64,000 nucleotides of DNA, taken from an uncultured Tenacibaculum sp. Lineage in GTDB: Bacteria; Bacteroidota; Bacteroidia; Flavobacteriales; Flavobacteriaceae. Shown here in pieces: positions 9,423-16,729 of the stretch (its first letter is position 1; each line of letters starts with the position of its first letter). The notes under the pieces are model-generated. The model was given only the letters and a program-made list of their open reading frames with translations. It did not search any database and was not told the origin of the DNA. A program made the position numbers and the translations under genes. Location: contig NZ_CANMLT010000007.1 of NCBI RefSeq assembly GCF_947498805.1, positions 1 through 64,000 of the forward strand. The letters are read 5' to 3'.

Positions 9423-10376
9423 ATGGAATATTTAGATTTTGAAATGCCAATAAAAGAATTAAAAGATCAATTGGCAAAATGTTTTGAAATAGGAGAAGAG
9501 AGTGATGTTGATGTTACTGAAACATGTAAGAAAATAGAAGATAAATTAGCAAAAGCTAAGAAAGATATCTATAAAAACTTAACACCATGGCAACGCGTTC
9601 AATTATCGCGTCATCCAAATCGTCCATATACATTAGACTATATTAAAGCACTTTGTGGAGATACTTTTATGGAGTTACACGGAGATCGTAGTGTAAAGGA
9701 TGATAAAGCTATGATTGGTGGTTTAGGGAAAATAGGAGATCAATCTTTTATGTTCATAGGTCAACAAAAAGGATACAATACAAAAACACGTCAGTATCGT
9801 AATTTTGGTATGGCAAATCCAGAAGGATACCGTAAAGCTTTACGTTTAATGCGTATGGCTGAAAAATTTGGAATTCCAGTAGTAACTTTATTAGATACTC
9901 CAGGAGCATATCCAGGTTTAGAAGCTGAAGAGCGCGGACAAGGAGAAGCAATTGCTAGAAATATCTTTGAAATGACGCGTTTAAAAACTCCAATTATTAC
10001 TATTGTAATAGGAGAAGGAGCTTCAGGAGGAGCTTTAGGTATTGGAGTAGGAGATAGAGTATACATGATGGAAAACACATGGTATACAGTAATTTCTCCA
10101 GAATCATGTTCTTCTATTTTATGGCGTAGCTGGGAATATAAAGAACAAGCAGCAGAGGCTTTGAAATTAACAGCTGATGATATGAAAAAATTAGCGTTAG
10201 TAGATGAAATTATCGAAGAGCCATTAGGAGGAGCGCATTCAGATAGAGAAGGAGCCTTTTTAGCTGTTAAAGATCAAATTCTTAAAGCATATGGTGAATT
10301 AAAAGATTTATCAGAAGCTGATTTGGTAGAACAACGTATGGATAAATATGCCAATATGGGAGTTTATAAAGAATAA
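9423..10376 (+). CDS. accA: Acetyl-CoA carboxylase carboxyltransferase subunit alpha
   Basis: The 317-residue length is typical. The sequence follows AccA throughout: [22 protein letters not shown], the GHQKG-equivalent [51 protein letters not shown], and [17 protein letters not shown], which shapes the carboxyl-transfer oxyanion pocket. With AccD it moves the carboxyl group from biotin to acetyl-CoA, the first step of fatty-acid synthesis. It stands alone as a transcription unit with its own promoter element and terminator; accB, accC and accD are not in the window. Confidence 0.97.
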   Translation: MEYLDFEMPIKELKDQLAKCFEIGEESDVDVTETCKKIEDKLAKAKKDIYKNLTPWQRVQLSRHPNRPYTLDYIKALCGDTFMELHGDRSVKDDKAMIGGLGKIGDQSFMFIGQQKGYNTKTRQYRNFGMANPEGYRKALRLMRMAEKFGIPVVTLLDTPGAYPGLEAEERGQGEAIARNIFEMTRLKTPIITIVIGEGASGGALGIGVGDRVYMMENTWYTVISPESCSSILWRSWEYKEQAAEALKLTADDMKKLALVDEIIEEPLGGAHSDREGAFLAVKDQILKAYGELKDLSEADLVEQRMDKYANMGVYKE

Positions 10377-10400
10377 ACTTTCATTTAAAAACAATATGGA

Positions 10401-10431
10401 AACTCGCTACAGTAATGTAACGAGTTTTTTT
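10401..10431 (+). terminator. Terminator of accA
   Basis: AACTCGCTACA and TGTAACGAGTT form an imperfect stem with one mismatch and a 4-nt loop, followed by seven T residues. Confidence 0.8.
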
Positions 10432-10474
10432 ATGCGTACATTTATAATACTTTAACCTTCATCTTTTTTCATTT

Positions 10475-11200
10475 ATGGAAGATAAAGAAAAACCAAGGCT
10501 TTCTAGATTAACGGCTATTATAACTCAATTACAATCTAAAAGAATTGTAACGGCTTCTTATTTGGCTGAAAAACATGGAGTAAGTGTGAGAACCATTTAC
10601 AGAGATATCCGTTCACTTGAACAATCGGGAATTCCAATTATAACAGAAGAAGGAAAAGGATATTCTATTATGGAAGGCTATCATCTTCCTCCAGTTTTAT
10701 TTACCGAAGAAGAAGCGAATGCACTAATTACCGTTGAACAAATAGTAATAAAGAATAAAGACAAATCGCTCATTGATAGTTTTTCTAACGTTATTGAAAA
10801 GGTCAAATCAATTTTACGGTATTCTCAAAAAGGAAATGCAGAATTGCTCGCAGAAAGAGTATATTTCGGAGGAAACAATAATTATACAAAAACAAGTGAC
10901 AATTTAATGAAGATTCAGTCTGCAATTATACACTTTCAAGTAGCTAATATTGTATACAAATCTTCACAAGGAAAAACAACGGAAAGAGAAATAGAGCCTT
11001 TTGCAGTATATAGTACTAATGGAAACTTTTTGTTAGTAGCCTTTTGTAGATTAAGAAATGATTTTAGAAACTTTAGAATAGACTTTATAGAAAAGTTTAT
11101 TGTGGAAGGAGCTAAATTTACTCCACATAAAATGACAATTCAAAAATATTTTGAGAAATACATAAAAGATCAAAATACCCCTGACATACCGCTGTCATAG
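10475..11200 (+). CDS. YafY-type HTH-WYL transcriptional regulator
   Basis: Residues ~8-60 form an HTH_11 / DeoR-like winged helix (SKRIVTASYLAEKHGVSVRTIYRDIRSLEQ). Residues ~140-215 form a WYL-type ligand-binding domain (VYKSSQGKTTEREIEPFAVYSTNGNFLLVAFC ... FRNFRIDFIEK), in which the signature has drifted. The 241-residue length is close to other short YafY proteins. It precedes a DUF4345 membrane protein by 44 bp in the same direction. The palindrome TGACA-N6-TGTCA sits at its own 3' end, just upstream of that gene, so the membrane protein is the likely target. The ligand is unknown. Confidence 0.85.
   Translation: MEDKEKPRLSRLTAIITQLQSKRIVTASYLAEKHGVSVRTIYRDIRSLEQSGIPIITEEGKGYSIMEGYHLPPVLFTEEEANALITVEQIVIKNKDKSLIDSFSNVIEKVKSILRYSQKGNAELLAERVYFGGNNNYTKTSDNLMKIQSAIIHFQVANIVYKSSQGKTTEREIEPFAVYSTNGNFLLVAFCRLRNDFRNFRIDFIEKFIVEGAKFTPHKMTIQKYFEKYIKDQNTPDIPLS
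11182..11197 (+). promoter_or_regulatory. Candidate operator TGACA-N6-TGTCA
   Basis: A perfect 5-bp inverted repeat with a 6-bp spacer overlaps the last codons of the WYL regulator and lies ~48 bp upstream of the DUF4345 ATG, close to a weak -7-like TAATATTG. This is a sensible place for a dimeric regulator site; binding by the adjacent WYL protein is inferred. Confidence 0.35.
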
Positions 11201-11244
11201 TAGCATTTTAATATTGCAGCATAATTAATTAAAAGCAATATAAA

Positions 11245-11631
11245 ATGGAAATTGTAAAGACTATTATTTTATTACTATCAGGCTTAATGCTACTTTTTGT
11301 TGGGTTAATGAGGTTAACCAATCCAATAAAAACTTATTTAAAGAGCTCAGGAATAAAATTAAATAAAGATGTTGATTTATTAAATGAAGTTAGAGGAGTG
11401 AGTGCGGTAATGCTCTGTGCTGGAATAGTTATTCTTCTAGGTATTATAGTTTCTGAATTAACATATACCTCATTCATGGTAGGTACTTTAATCTTCATCG
11501 GTTTTGCTATTGGAAGGATTATTAGTTTACTTTCAGATGGAAAACCAAACAAACAAATTATACAAGGAATTGTGTTTGAAATAATTTTAGGTGGAGCTAA
11601 TTTATTTGGAATGCTAAGCATACTGCAATAA
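11245..11631 (+). CDS. DUF4345 small integral membrane protein
   Basis: The protein has 128 residues with four predicted transmembrane helices (about 5-23, 53-72, 77-95, 106-125). A conserved NEVRGVSAVMLCAGIVILL segment and a late FAIGRIISLLSDG segment match the DUF4345 family. No biochemical function is known. It probably belongs with the upstream WYL regulator, given the orientation, spacing and palindrome between them. A strong bidirectional terminator follows. Confidence 0.75.
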   Translation: MEIVKTIILLLSGLMLLFVGLMRLTNPIKTYLKSSGIKLNKDVDLLNEVRGVSAVMLCAGIVILLGIIVSELTYTSFMVGTLIFIGFAIGRIISLLSDGKPNKQIIQGIVFEIILGGANLFGMLSILQ

Positions 11632-11645
11632 TAGATTTAAACTGA

Positions 11646-11681
11646 AATAAAAAAGCAATCTAATTAGATTGCTTTTTTATT
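11646..11681. terminator. 36-bp perfect palindromic bidirectional terminator
   Basis: AATAAAAAAGCAATCTAA and its exact complement abut, giving a hairpin with A- and T-tracts on both sides. It sits between the convergent DUF4345 gene and queE and can stop transcription from both. Confidence 0.85.
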
Positions 11682-11683
11682 TG

Positions 11684-12313
11684 TTATGGTATGTTTAAGT
11701 ATTTATGAGTTTGTAAAGAGATACGCCACTTAGGGTGTTTCATTACATAATCAATAATCATAGGTGTCATTTTTTCTTTTTTACTCCATTCAGGTTGTAA
11801 GAAAAGATTACACTTTTCACCTACTTTGGCAGCTTGTTCTTCAGCAAATTGAAAATCATTTTTGTTATGAATAATCATTTTCAATTCATCAGCTTCTTTA
11901 TAAGCTCTTTCTAAAGGTAACTTTGTTTTCTTTGGAGATAAACAAAACCAATCCCATTTTCCAGAGAAACTATAAGCCCCTGAAGTTTCAATATGTGTTT
12001 TAATCTGATTCTTTTGTAGTTGATTTGTGATATAGTCCAAATCCCACATTAATGGTTCTCCACCAGTAATAACTACTGTTTCTGCATACTTTTTTGCATT
12101 TTCAACAATTATATCGGTATGTGTCGGAGGGTGTAAATTAGCATCCCAACTTTCTTTTACATCACACCAATGGCATCCAACATCACAACCACCAATTCTA
12201 ATAAAATAGGCAGCAGTACCTGTATGAGCACCCTCACCTTGAATGGTATAAAACTCTTCCATTAATGGAAGCATTTCTCCTTTATTAATTAACTCTTGCG
12301 TCTTTAAATCCAT
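11684..12313 (-). CDS. queE: 7-carboxy-7-deazaguanine synthase (radical SAM)
   Basis: A radical SAM enzyme of 209 residues that converts 6-carboxytetrahydropterin to 7-carboxy-7-deazaguanine in preQ0/queuosine synthesis. The N-terminal block LMEEFYTIQGEGAHTGTAA and the cluster motif CDVGCHWCDVKESW (CxxxCxxC, binding the 4Fe-4S cluster) are diagnostic of QueE, as are VVITGGEPL and the C-terminal WRISLQTHKYLNIP. Its ATG lies 29 bp inside the 3' end of the RidA-like gene, so the two are probably translationally coupled. It pairs functionally with tgt and the QueD/PTPS-like gene in this window. Confidence 0.95.
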   Translation of the reverse strand: MDLKTQELINKGEMLPLMEEFYTIQGEGAHTGTAAYFIRIGGCDVGCHWCDVKESWDANLHPPTHTDIIVENAKKYAETVVITGGEPLMWDLDYITNQLQKNQIKTHIETSGAYSFSGKWDWFCLSPKKTKLPLERAYKEADELKMIIHNKNDFQFAEEQAAKVGEKCNLFLQPEWSKKEKMTPMIIDYVMKHPKWRISLQTHKYLNIP

Positions 12314-12761
12314 CTACTTTTACGGCTATTACATCTATTTCGATTTTAGCACCTACTAATAAATCGGCTGCAAAGGTAGTTCTTGCAGGCTTATTTTCAG
12401 GAAAATATTTACGAAAAATTGCATTAAATGCCTTAAAATCGTTTAGATCGGCTAAAATAATAGTGCATTTCACAACGTGTTCTAAGTCAGATCCATGATG
12501 TCCCAACACTTCCTTTATGTTTTGCAAGGCTTGTTCTGTTTGTGCTTCAATGTTATCTCCAGCGAGTTTTTTAGTATTTGGGTTAATCCCAACTTGGCCA
12601 GCTAAATACAAAGTGTTTCCAACTTCAACAGCATCAGAAAAAGGAGCATTTTTTTTACGTTCTAACTTTGACTTATGAAAAATTAAAGAAGGTTTTTCGT
12701 TTGTGGTACATGACAAGAAACAAAAAGTTAAAACAAGTGCAATAAAAAGTTTAGTTTTCAT
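12285..12761 (-). CDS. Exported RidA/YjgF-family lipoprotein
   Basis: The protein begins with a lipoprotein signal (LVLTFCFLSC, lipobox Cys at ~18), so it is predicted to be lipid-anchored outside the cytoplasm. The mature part is a RidA fold: PFSDAVEVGNTLYLAGQVG, an ENIKEVL-type helix, and NKPARTTFAADLLVGAKIEIDVIAV with the Arg that binds the substrate carboxylate in imine deaminases. Cytosolic RidA removes reactive enamines; an envelope version is less usual and its substrate is unknown. Its 3' end overlaps queE. Confidence 0.85.
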   Translation of the reverse strand: MKTKLFIALVLTFCFLSCTTNEKPSLIFHKSKLERKKNAPFSDAVEVGNTLYLAGQVGINPNTKKLAGDNIEAQTEQALQNIKEVLGHHGSDLEHVVKCTIILADLNDFKAFNAIFRKYFPENKPARTTFAADLLVGAKIEIDVIAVKVDGFKDARVN

Positions 12762-12889
12762 AAAAAGTAGGTTTTGAATGATTTGTCAATATTTAAGTAA
12801 GATGCTTACGAGTAAAATTACTAAATAAAATGTAGCGAGTTTTTGAAATGCTAATATTAATAGTATTTTTATCAAAAATTTCATCAAGA

Positions 12890-14413
12890 ATGAGCAATAC
12901 AGAAGCTTTTTTTAATCATATAACAGAAGGATATGCTTGTAAGGGAGATTTTATCACCTTGGGAGCTGGAATGTTAGGTGAGGAGACCGTAACAAATGCA
13001 TTGGTTAATGTGCCTTTAAAGACTTTAAATAGACATGGTTTAATAGCCGGAGCAACAGGAACAGGAAAAACCAAAACACTTCAAGTTATAGCAGAAAACT
13101 TATCGGAAAAAGGAGTACCTGTATTGCTAATGGATATTAAGGGAGATTTAAGCGGATTGGCACAGCCAAGTCCTGGACATCCGAAAATTGATGAACGTCA
13201 CGAGAAGATCGGAATTCCATTTGATGCTAAAAAGTTTCCAATAGAAATTTTATCAATTTCAGAACAAGAAGGAGTACGTTTGAGAGCTACTGTTTCTGAA
13301 TTTGGTCCTGTGTTATTGTCACGAATTTTAGATTTAACAGAAACGCAATCTGGTATTGTGGCAATTATTTTTAAGTATTGTGACGATAATCAGTTACCAT
13401 TATTAGATTTAAAAGATTTCAAAAAGATTCTTCAATTCATAACCAATGAAGGTAAAGATGAGATTCAAGCTGAGTATGGACGTATTTCAACAGCAAGTAC
13501 TGGTGCAATACTTCGTAAGATTGTTGAAATAGAACAACAAGGAGGAGATTTATTTTTTGGAGAAAAATCATTTGACGTTGATGATCTAACGCGTATTGAT
13601 GAAAATGGAAGAGGTGTCATCTCTGTATTACGTTTAACAGATATTCAAGATAAGCCTAAGCTATTTTCGACATTTATGTTACAATTATTAGCAGAGGTAT
13701 ATGAAACATTTCCTGAGCAAGGAGATAGTGGGAGACCAGAACTAATTATTTTTATAGATGAGGCGCACTTGGTATTTGATGAAGCATCGAAAGCTTTATT
13801 AAGTCAAATAGAGAGTATTGTAAAGCTAATTCGTTCAAAGGGAATTGGGTTATATTTTGTAACGCAAAACCCTAAAGATGTTCCTGAAGATGTTTTGGCA
13901 CAATTAGGATTAAAAGTGCAACATGCCTTAAGAGCATTTACTGCAAAAGATAGAAAGGCTATTAAGTTAGCTGCAGAGAATTACCCAGATTCAGAGTATT
14001 ACGATACTAAAGAGGTGTTAACTCAGTTAGGAATAGGGGAAGCATTAGTTTCCGTATTAAATGAAAAAGGAATTCCAACTCCGTTAGCAAGAACTATGTT
14101 AAGAGCTCCAATGAGTAGAATGGATGTATTAACGGATAAAGAAATAAAAGAAGTTCTTGATAATTCTAGTTTGATTACTAAGTACAATAAAGAAGTAGAT
14201 AGAGAAAGTGCTTATGAAATTTTGAATGATAAAATTGATAAAATCAACAAAGAAAAAACAGAAGAAGAAGCTCGAAAGGAAAAAGAAAAAACAAGTAGAA
14301 GATCTAGTTCAACTAGAAGTAGAAGTACTCGTATGAATCCTGTTGTAAAGGTATTAACAAGTGCTACTTTTATAAGAGCTGCTTTTGGAATATTAAAGAA
14401 AGTATTGAAATAA
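12890..14413 (+). CDS. DUF853 / HerA-like (YjgR) ATPase
   Basis: About 507 residues from the ATG at 12890, which gives MSNTEAFFNHI; the track start at 12848 adds a 14-residue hydrophobic leader with no family support. A Walker A motif GATGTGKT lies near residues 54-61 and a Walker B-like LIIFIDEAHLVF near the middle. LIRSKGIGLYFVTQNPKDVPEDVLAQLGLKVQHALRAFT is a segment typical of YjgR/DUF853 helicase-like proteins. The C-terminal ~60 residues are charged (coiled coil plus Ser/Arg tract) and end in a short hydrophobic stretch. Family members are FtsK/HerA-type ATPases of uncertain role. Confidence 0.85.
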   Translation: MSNTEAFFNHITEGYACKGDFITLGAGMLGEETVTNALVNVPLKTLNRHGLIAGATGTGKTKTLQVIAENLSEKGVPVLLMDIKGDLSGLAQPSPGHPKIDERHEKIGIPFDAKKFPIEILSISEQEGVRLRATVSEFGPVLLSRILDLTETQSGIVAIIFKYCDDNQLPLLDLKDFKKILQFITNEGKDEIQAEYGRISTASTGAILRKIVEIEQQGGDLFFGEKSFDVDDLTRIDENGRGVISVLRLTDIQDKPKLFSTFMLQLLAEVYETFPEQGDSGRPELIIFIDEAHLVFDEASKALLSQIESIVKLIRSKGIGLYFVTQNPKDVPEDVLAQLGLKVQHALRAFTAKDRKAIKLAAENYPDSEYYDTKEVLTQLGIGEALVSVLNEKGIPTPLARTMLRAPMSRMDVLTDKEIKEVLDNSSLITKYNKEVDRESAYEILNDKIDKINKEKTEEEARKEKEKTSRRSSSTRSRSTRMNPVVKVLTSATFIRAAFGILKKVLK

Positions 14414-14454
14414 TAGGAAACAAATATCAACGTTATATATAAAAACTATAATTA

Positions 14455-15015
14455 ATGAAAAACATAGTAAAAGTTTTAGTAGTAGCAGTAGGAATGATTA
14501 CTTTTTATCAATGTAGCAATAGCAAATATGATGTAGCTAAGGGAAAAGTAGGAGAATTGACTACCAAAACAACTATTCAGCAGTTAGATAAAATTTTTGA
14601 AAATGATTCTATCGTAAAGGTGTTGAGTGAAGGTGCTAAAGGAGACAATTACTTTCAGGAAGATGATAAATACCATGTATTTGAAAAAGGAGGGAAGCAC
14701 TTGCTAACCATCGTTCCTAAAGAGCAATTAGATTCTGTATCTACCATTAGAAGTATTGAGATTTTTGACAATAGGTATAAAACAAAAACAGGATTGAATA
14801 TTAACTCTAACTTCCAAGAAATTAATAATAATAACAAAATTGATAAGGTAGAAACATCATTTACATCTGCTACTTTATTTATAGATGAGTTAAACGCAAC
14901 CATTGCTATAGATAAAGAAGAACTTGGATTAAAAGAGTTTAGTACTCAAAAAGTAAGTATTGAACAAATACCTGATTTAGCTAAAATGAAATCATTTACC
15001 ATTTGGTTTAACTAA
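14455..15015 (+). CDS. Hypothetical lipoprotein
   Basis: The 186-residue protein starts with MKNIVKVLVVAVGMITFYQC, a clear lipoprotein signal with lipobox Cys at ~20. The mature domain is about 160 residues, acidic and without a motif I recognise; SIEIFDNRYKTKTGL may be part of a beta-rich fold. It lies 41 bp after the HerA-like ATPase in the same direction and ends at a terminator. Function unknown. Confidence 0.75.
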   Translation: MKNIVKVLVVAVGMITFYQCSNSKYDVAKGKVGELTTKTTIQQLDKIFENDSIVKVLSEGAKGDNYFQEDDKYHVFEKGGKHLLTIVPKEQLDSVSTIRSIEIFDNRYKTKTGLNINSNFQEINNNNKIDKVETSFTSATLFIDELNATIAIDKEELGLKEFSTQKVSIEQIPDLAKMKSFTIWFN

Positions 15016-15023
15016 TATATAAG

Positions 15024-15052
15024 AATCCGAAATGAAAATTTCGGATTTTTTA
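15024..15052 (+). terminator. Terminator after the hypothetical lipoprotein
   Basis: A 10-bp perfect stem (AATCCGAAAT / ATTTCGGATT) with a GAAA loop is followed by a T-tract. Confidence 0.85.
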
Positions 15053-15063
15053 TTTAAGGAAAT

Positions 15064-15432
15064 ATGAGTAAAAAATATACAATCCAAAAATCACCGTTTG
15101 TTGTTCCAACTACCGACGGTAAGTTAATAGAAGAGCATTTTGGAAATGCAACGAATAAAGAAGGTCAAATAAGTATTGCTCACATGGTAGCTCCAGCTGG
15201 TTGGAGTGAACCTTTTCAAACTCCTGAATTTGAAGAGTACACTTATATCATTAAAGGAAAAAAGCAATTCAACATTGATGGAGAGATAATTGTTTTAGAA
15301 GCTGGACAATCTATAAAAATTGAAAAAAATGTCCGTGTTCAATATTCCAACCCTTTTGATCAAGCATGTGAATATATAGCGATTTGTTTACCGGCATTTT
15401 CTATCGATTTAGTGAATAGAGAAGAAGTCTAA
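15064..15432 (+). CDS. Single-domain cupin protein
   Basis: The 122-residue protein has a cupin core: GWSEPFQTPEFEEYTYIIKGKKQFNIDGEIIVLEAGQSIKIEKNV. The usual metal-binding HxH of cupin motif 1 is replaced by PFQTPEFEE, leaving a Glu-rich site, and motif 2 keeps no clear His, so metal binding is doubtful. The domain may bind a small ligand. It converges with the NarL-type response regulator gene, with 1 bp between the stops. Confidence 0.75.
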   Translation: MSKKYTIQKSPFVVPTTDGKLIEEHFGNATNKEGQISIAHMVAPAGWSEPFQTPEFEEYTYIIKGKKQFNIDGEIIVLEAGQSIKIEKNVRVQYSNPFDQACEYIAICLPAFSIDLVNREEV

Positions 15433-15433
15433 A

Positions 15434-16075
15434 CTAAAACTGATACTTTTTATCAATAGCGTACTTAATCAATTCATTACCTCCATTTAAATTAAGTTTA
15501 CGAATCATGTTTTTTCTATGAGTGTCTACAGTAGTTTTGGCAATAAAAAGTTCCTGGGCAATCTCTTTAGAGGTTTTTCCATTAGCAATTAGTTGTAGAA
15601 TTTCCTTTTCTCTATTAGAAAGAGTTACCTTTTCCGATTTTCCAATAGTTACATTTTCTTGAATGTAATCATTCATAAAGTTAAAAGCTACATTCGGATC
15701 AAAGAAAGTTTCACCATTGGCTACAGTAACAATTGCTTTAGATAGCATTTTAATACCCGAATTTTTTAAGAGATAGCCAGAAGCTCCTACATCTAACATT
15801 TGTTTAATTGCTTCAGGTTGATCAAACATGGTTAAAGCCAATACTTTGATATGAGGAAACTGTATTTTTATACGTTTGGTAGCTTCTATACCATCCATTC
15901 TAGGCATACGAATATCTGTAATAACAAGTTTGGGTTGTTTTAAACTAACTAGTTTCACAAGATCTTCACCGTTATTTACTGTGCCAATAATGTTTATATC
16001 ATCATCGTATTCAAAAAAAGACTTTACACCATCAATTAGCATTTGATGGTCTTCTGCCATAGCTATAGTTATCAT
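15434..16075 (-). CDS. NarL/FixJ-family response regulator
   Basis: The 213 residues comprise a receiver domain (acidic pocket AEDHQ, phospho-acceptor Asp54 in VITDIRMPRMDG, conserved ALTMFD and YLLKN) and a C-terminal LuxR-type HTH (LSNREKEILQLIANGKTSKEIAQELFIAKTTVDTHRKNMIRKL). It is the last gene of the five-gene protease/kinase operon, 2 bp after the membrane-protein gene. Its partner is almost certainly the HisKA_3 kinase encoded upstream. Two NarL-type 7-2-7 palindromes in front of the operon are plausible binding sites, implying autoregulation. Confidence 0.95.
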   Translation of the reverse strand: MITIAMAEDHQMLIDGVKSFFEYDDDINIIGTVNNGEDLVKLVSLKQPKLVITDIRMPRMDGIEATKRIKIQFPHIKVLALTMFDQPEAIKQMLDVGASGYLLKNSGIKMLSKAIVTVANGETFFDPNVAFNFMNDYIQENVTIGKSEKVTLSNREKEILQLIANGKTSKEIAQELFIAKTTVDTHRKNMIRKLNLNGGNELIKYAIDKKYQF

Positions 16076-16077
16076 AT

Positions 16078-16668
16078 TTATCGGGTAGTATTTTGTTTCT
16101 GTTTTTTATAGTGAACTAATCGTTGTTTTAATCTTAAGATTCCTTCAATTTTTTGCGCTATTTCTTCAATTGTATTTTGTGTTTCATCTATGATTTCATC
16201 TAACTCTTTATCAACTTGTATTCGATGTTCATTTAGCTCTGTATGAACTCCTTTTAATTTGGCTTCTGCAATACGTAAACGTTCTTTAATGTTTTTTGAT
16301 CTATTGATCTTTTTAGGTGAAACAATCCCAAAAGCATATAAGAGATAAAAAAGAATAGCAATAAAGAAACAACTTCCAACTATTAATATGGCTAAAACAG
16401 CAATAGCAATATCACTGGTTCCCTTATCGAATTCTTCCCCTGCATCATTGAAATAAGCTTCTTTACAATGATCTTCACCATCAATAGGGTAGAAGGTGAA
16501 ATTTATAATATTCCTGAGAATTTTCCATTTTAAAGGAACTTTTTCAGGAGGATAATATCGTTCGGTATAATATCCAACTCGGGAGGAAATCGTATTATCC
16601 GGATTACCGCCAGCAATTACGTTACCAAGTTGGTCAATGGATATTAAAAAGTTAACAAAAAAGTTCAT
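16078..16668 (-). CDS. Membrane protein with phage-protein-like N-terminal domain
   Basis: From the ATG at 16668 (the track's 16692 start is a TTG) the product has 196 residues. The N-terminal ~80 residues (FLISIDQLGNVIAGGNPDNT, SSRVGYY, then GEDHCKEAYF) resemble, from memory, a small protein widespread in tailed phages and prophages that carries IDQ-GG-PDET-SSR and DHC motifs. One strong transmembrane helix follows (~93-121, IAIAVLAILIVGSCFFIAILFYLL), then a ~70-residue coiled coil rich in Glu/Lys. It sits between the histidine kinase and response regulator genes in one operon. A structural or signalling adaptor role is a guess; no enzyme motif is visible. Confidence 0.7.
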   Translation of the reverse strand: MNFFVNFLISIDQLGNVIAGGNPDNTISSRVGYYTERYYPPEKVPLKWKILRNIINFTFYPIDGEDHCKEAYFNDAGEEFDKGTSDIAIAVLAILIVGSCFFIAILFYLLYAFGIVSPKKINRSKNIKERLRIAEAKLKGVHTELNEHRIQVDKELDEIIDETQNTIEEIAQKIEGILRLKQRLVHYKKQKQNTTR

Positions 16669-16729
16669 TTTAGTAAGTTTGATGTTTACCAAAGATACTA
16701 AACTAATACCTTGTTTATTATACTTAGGT

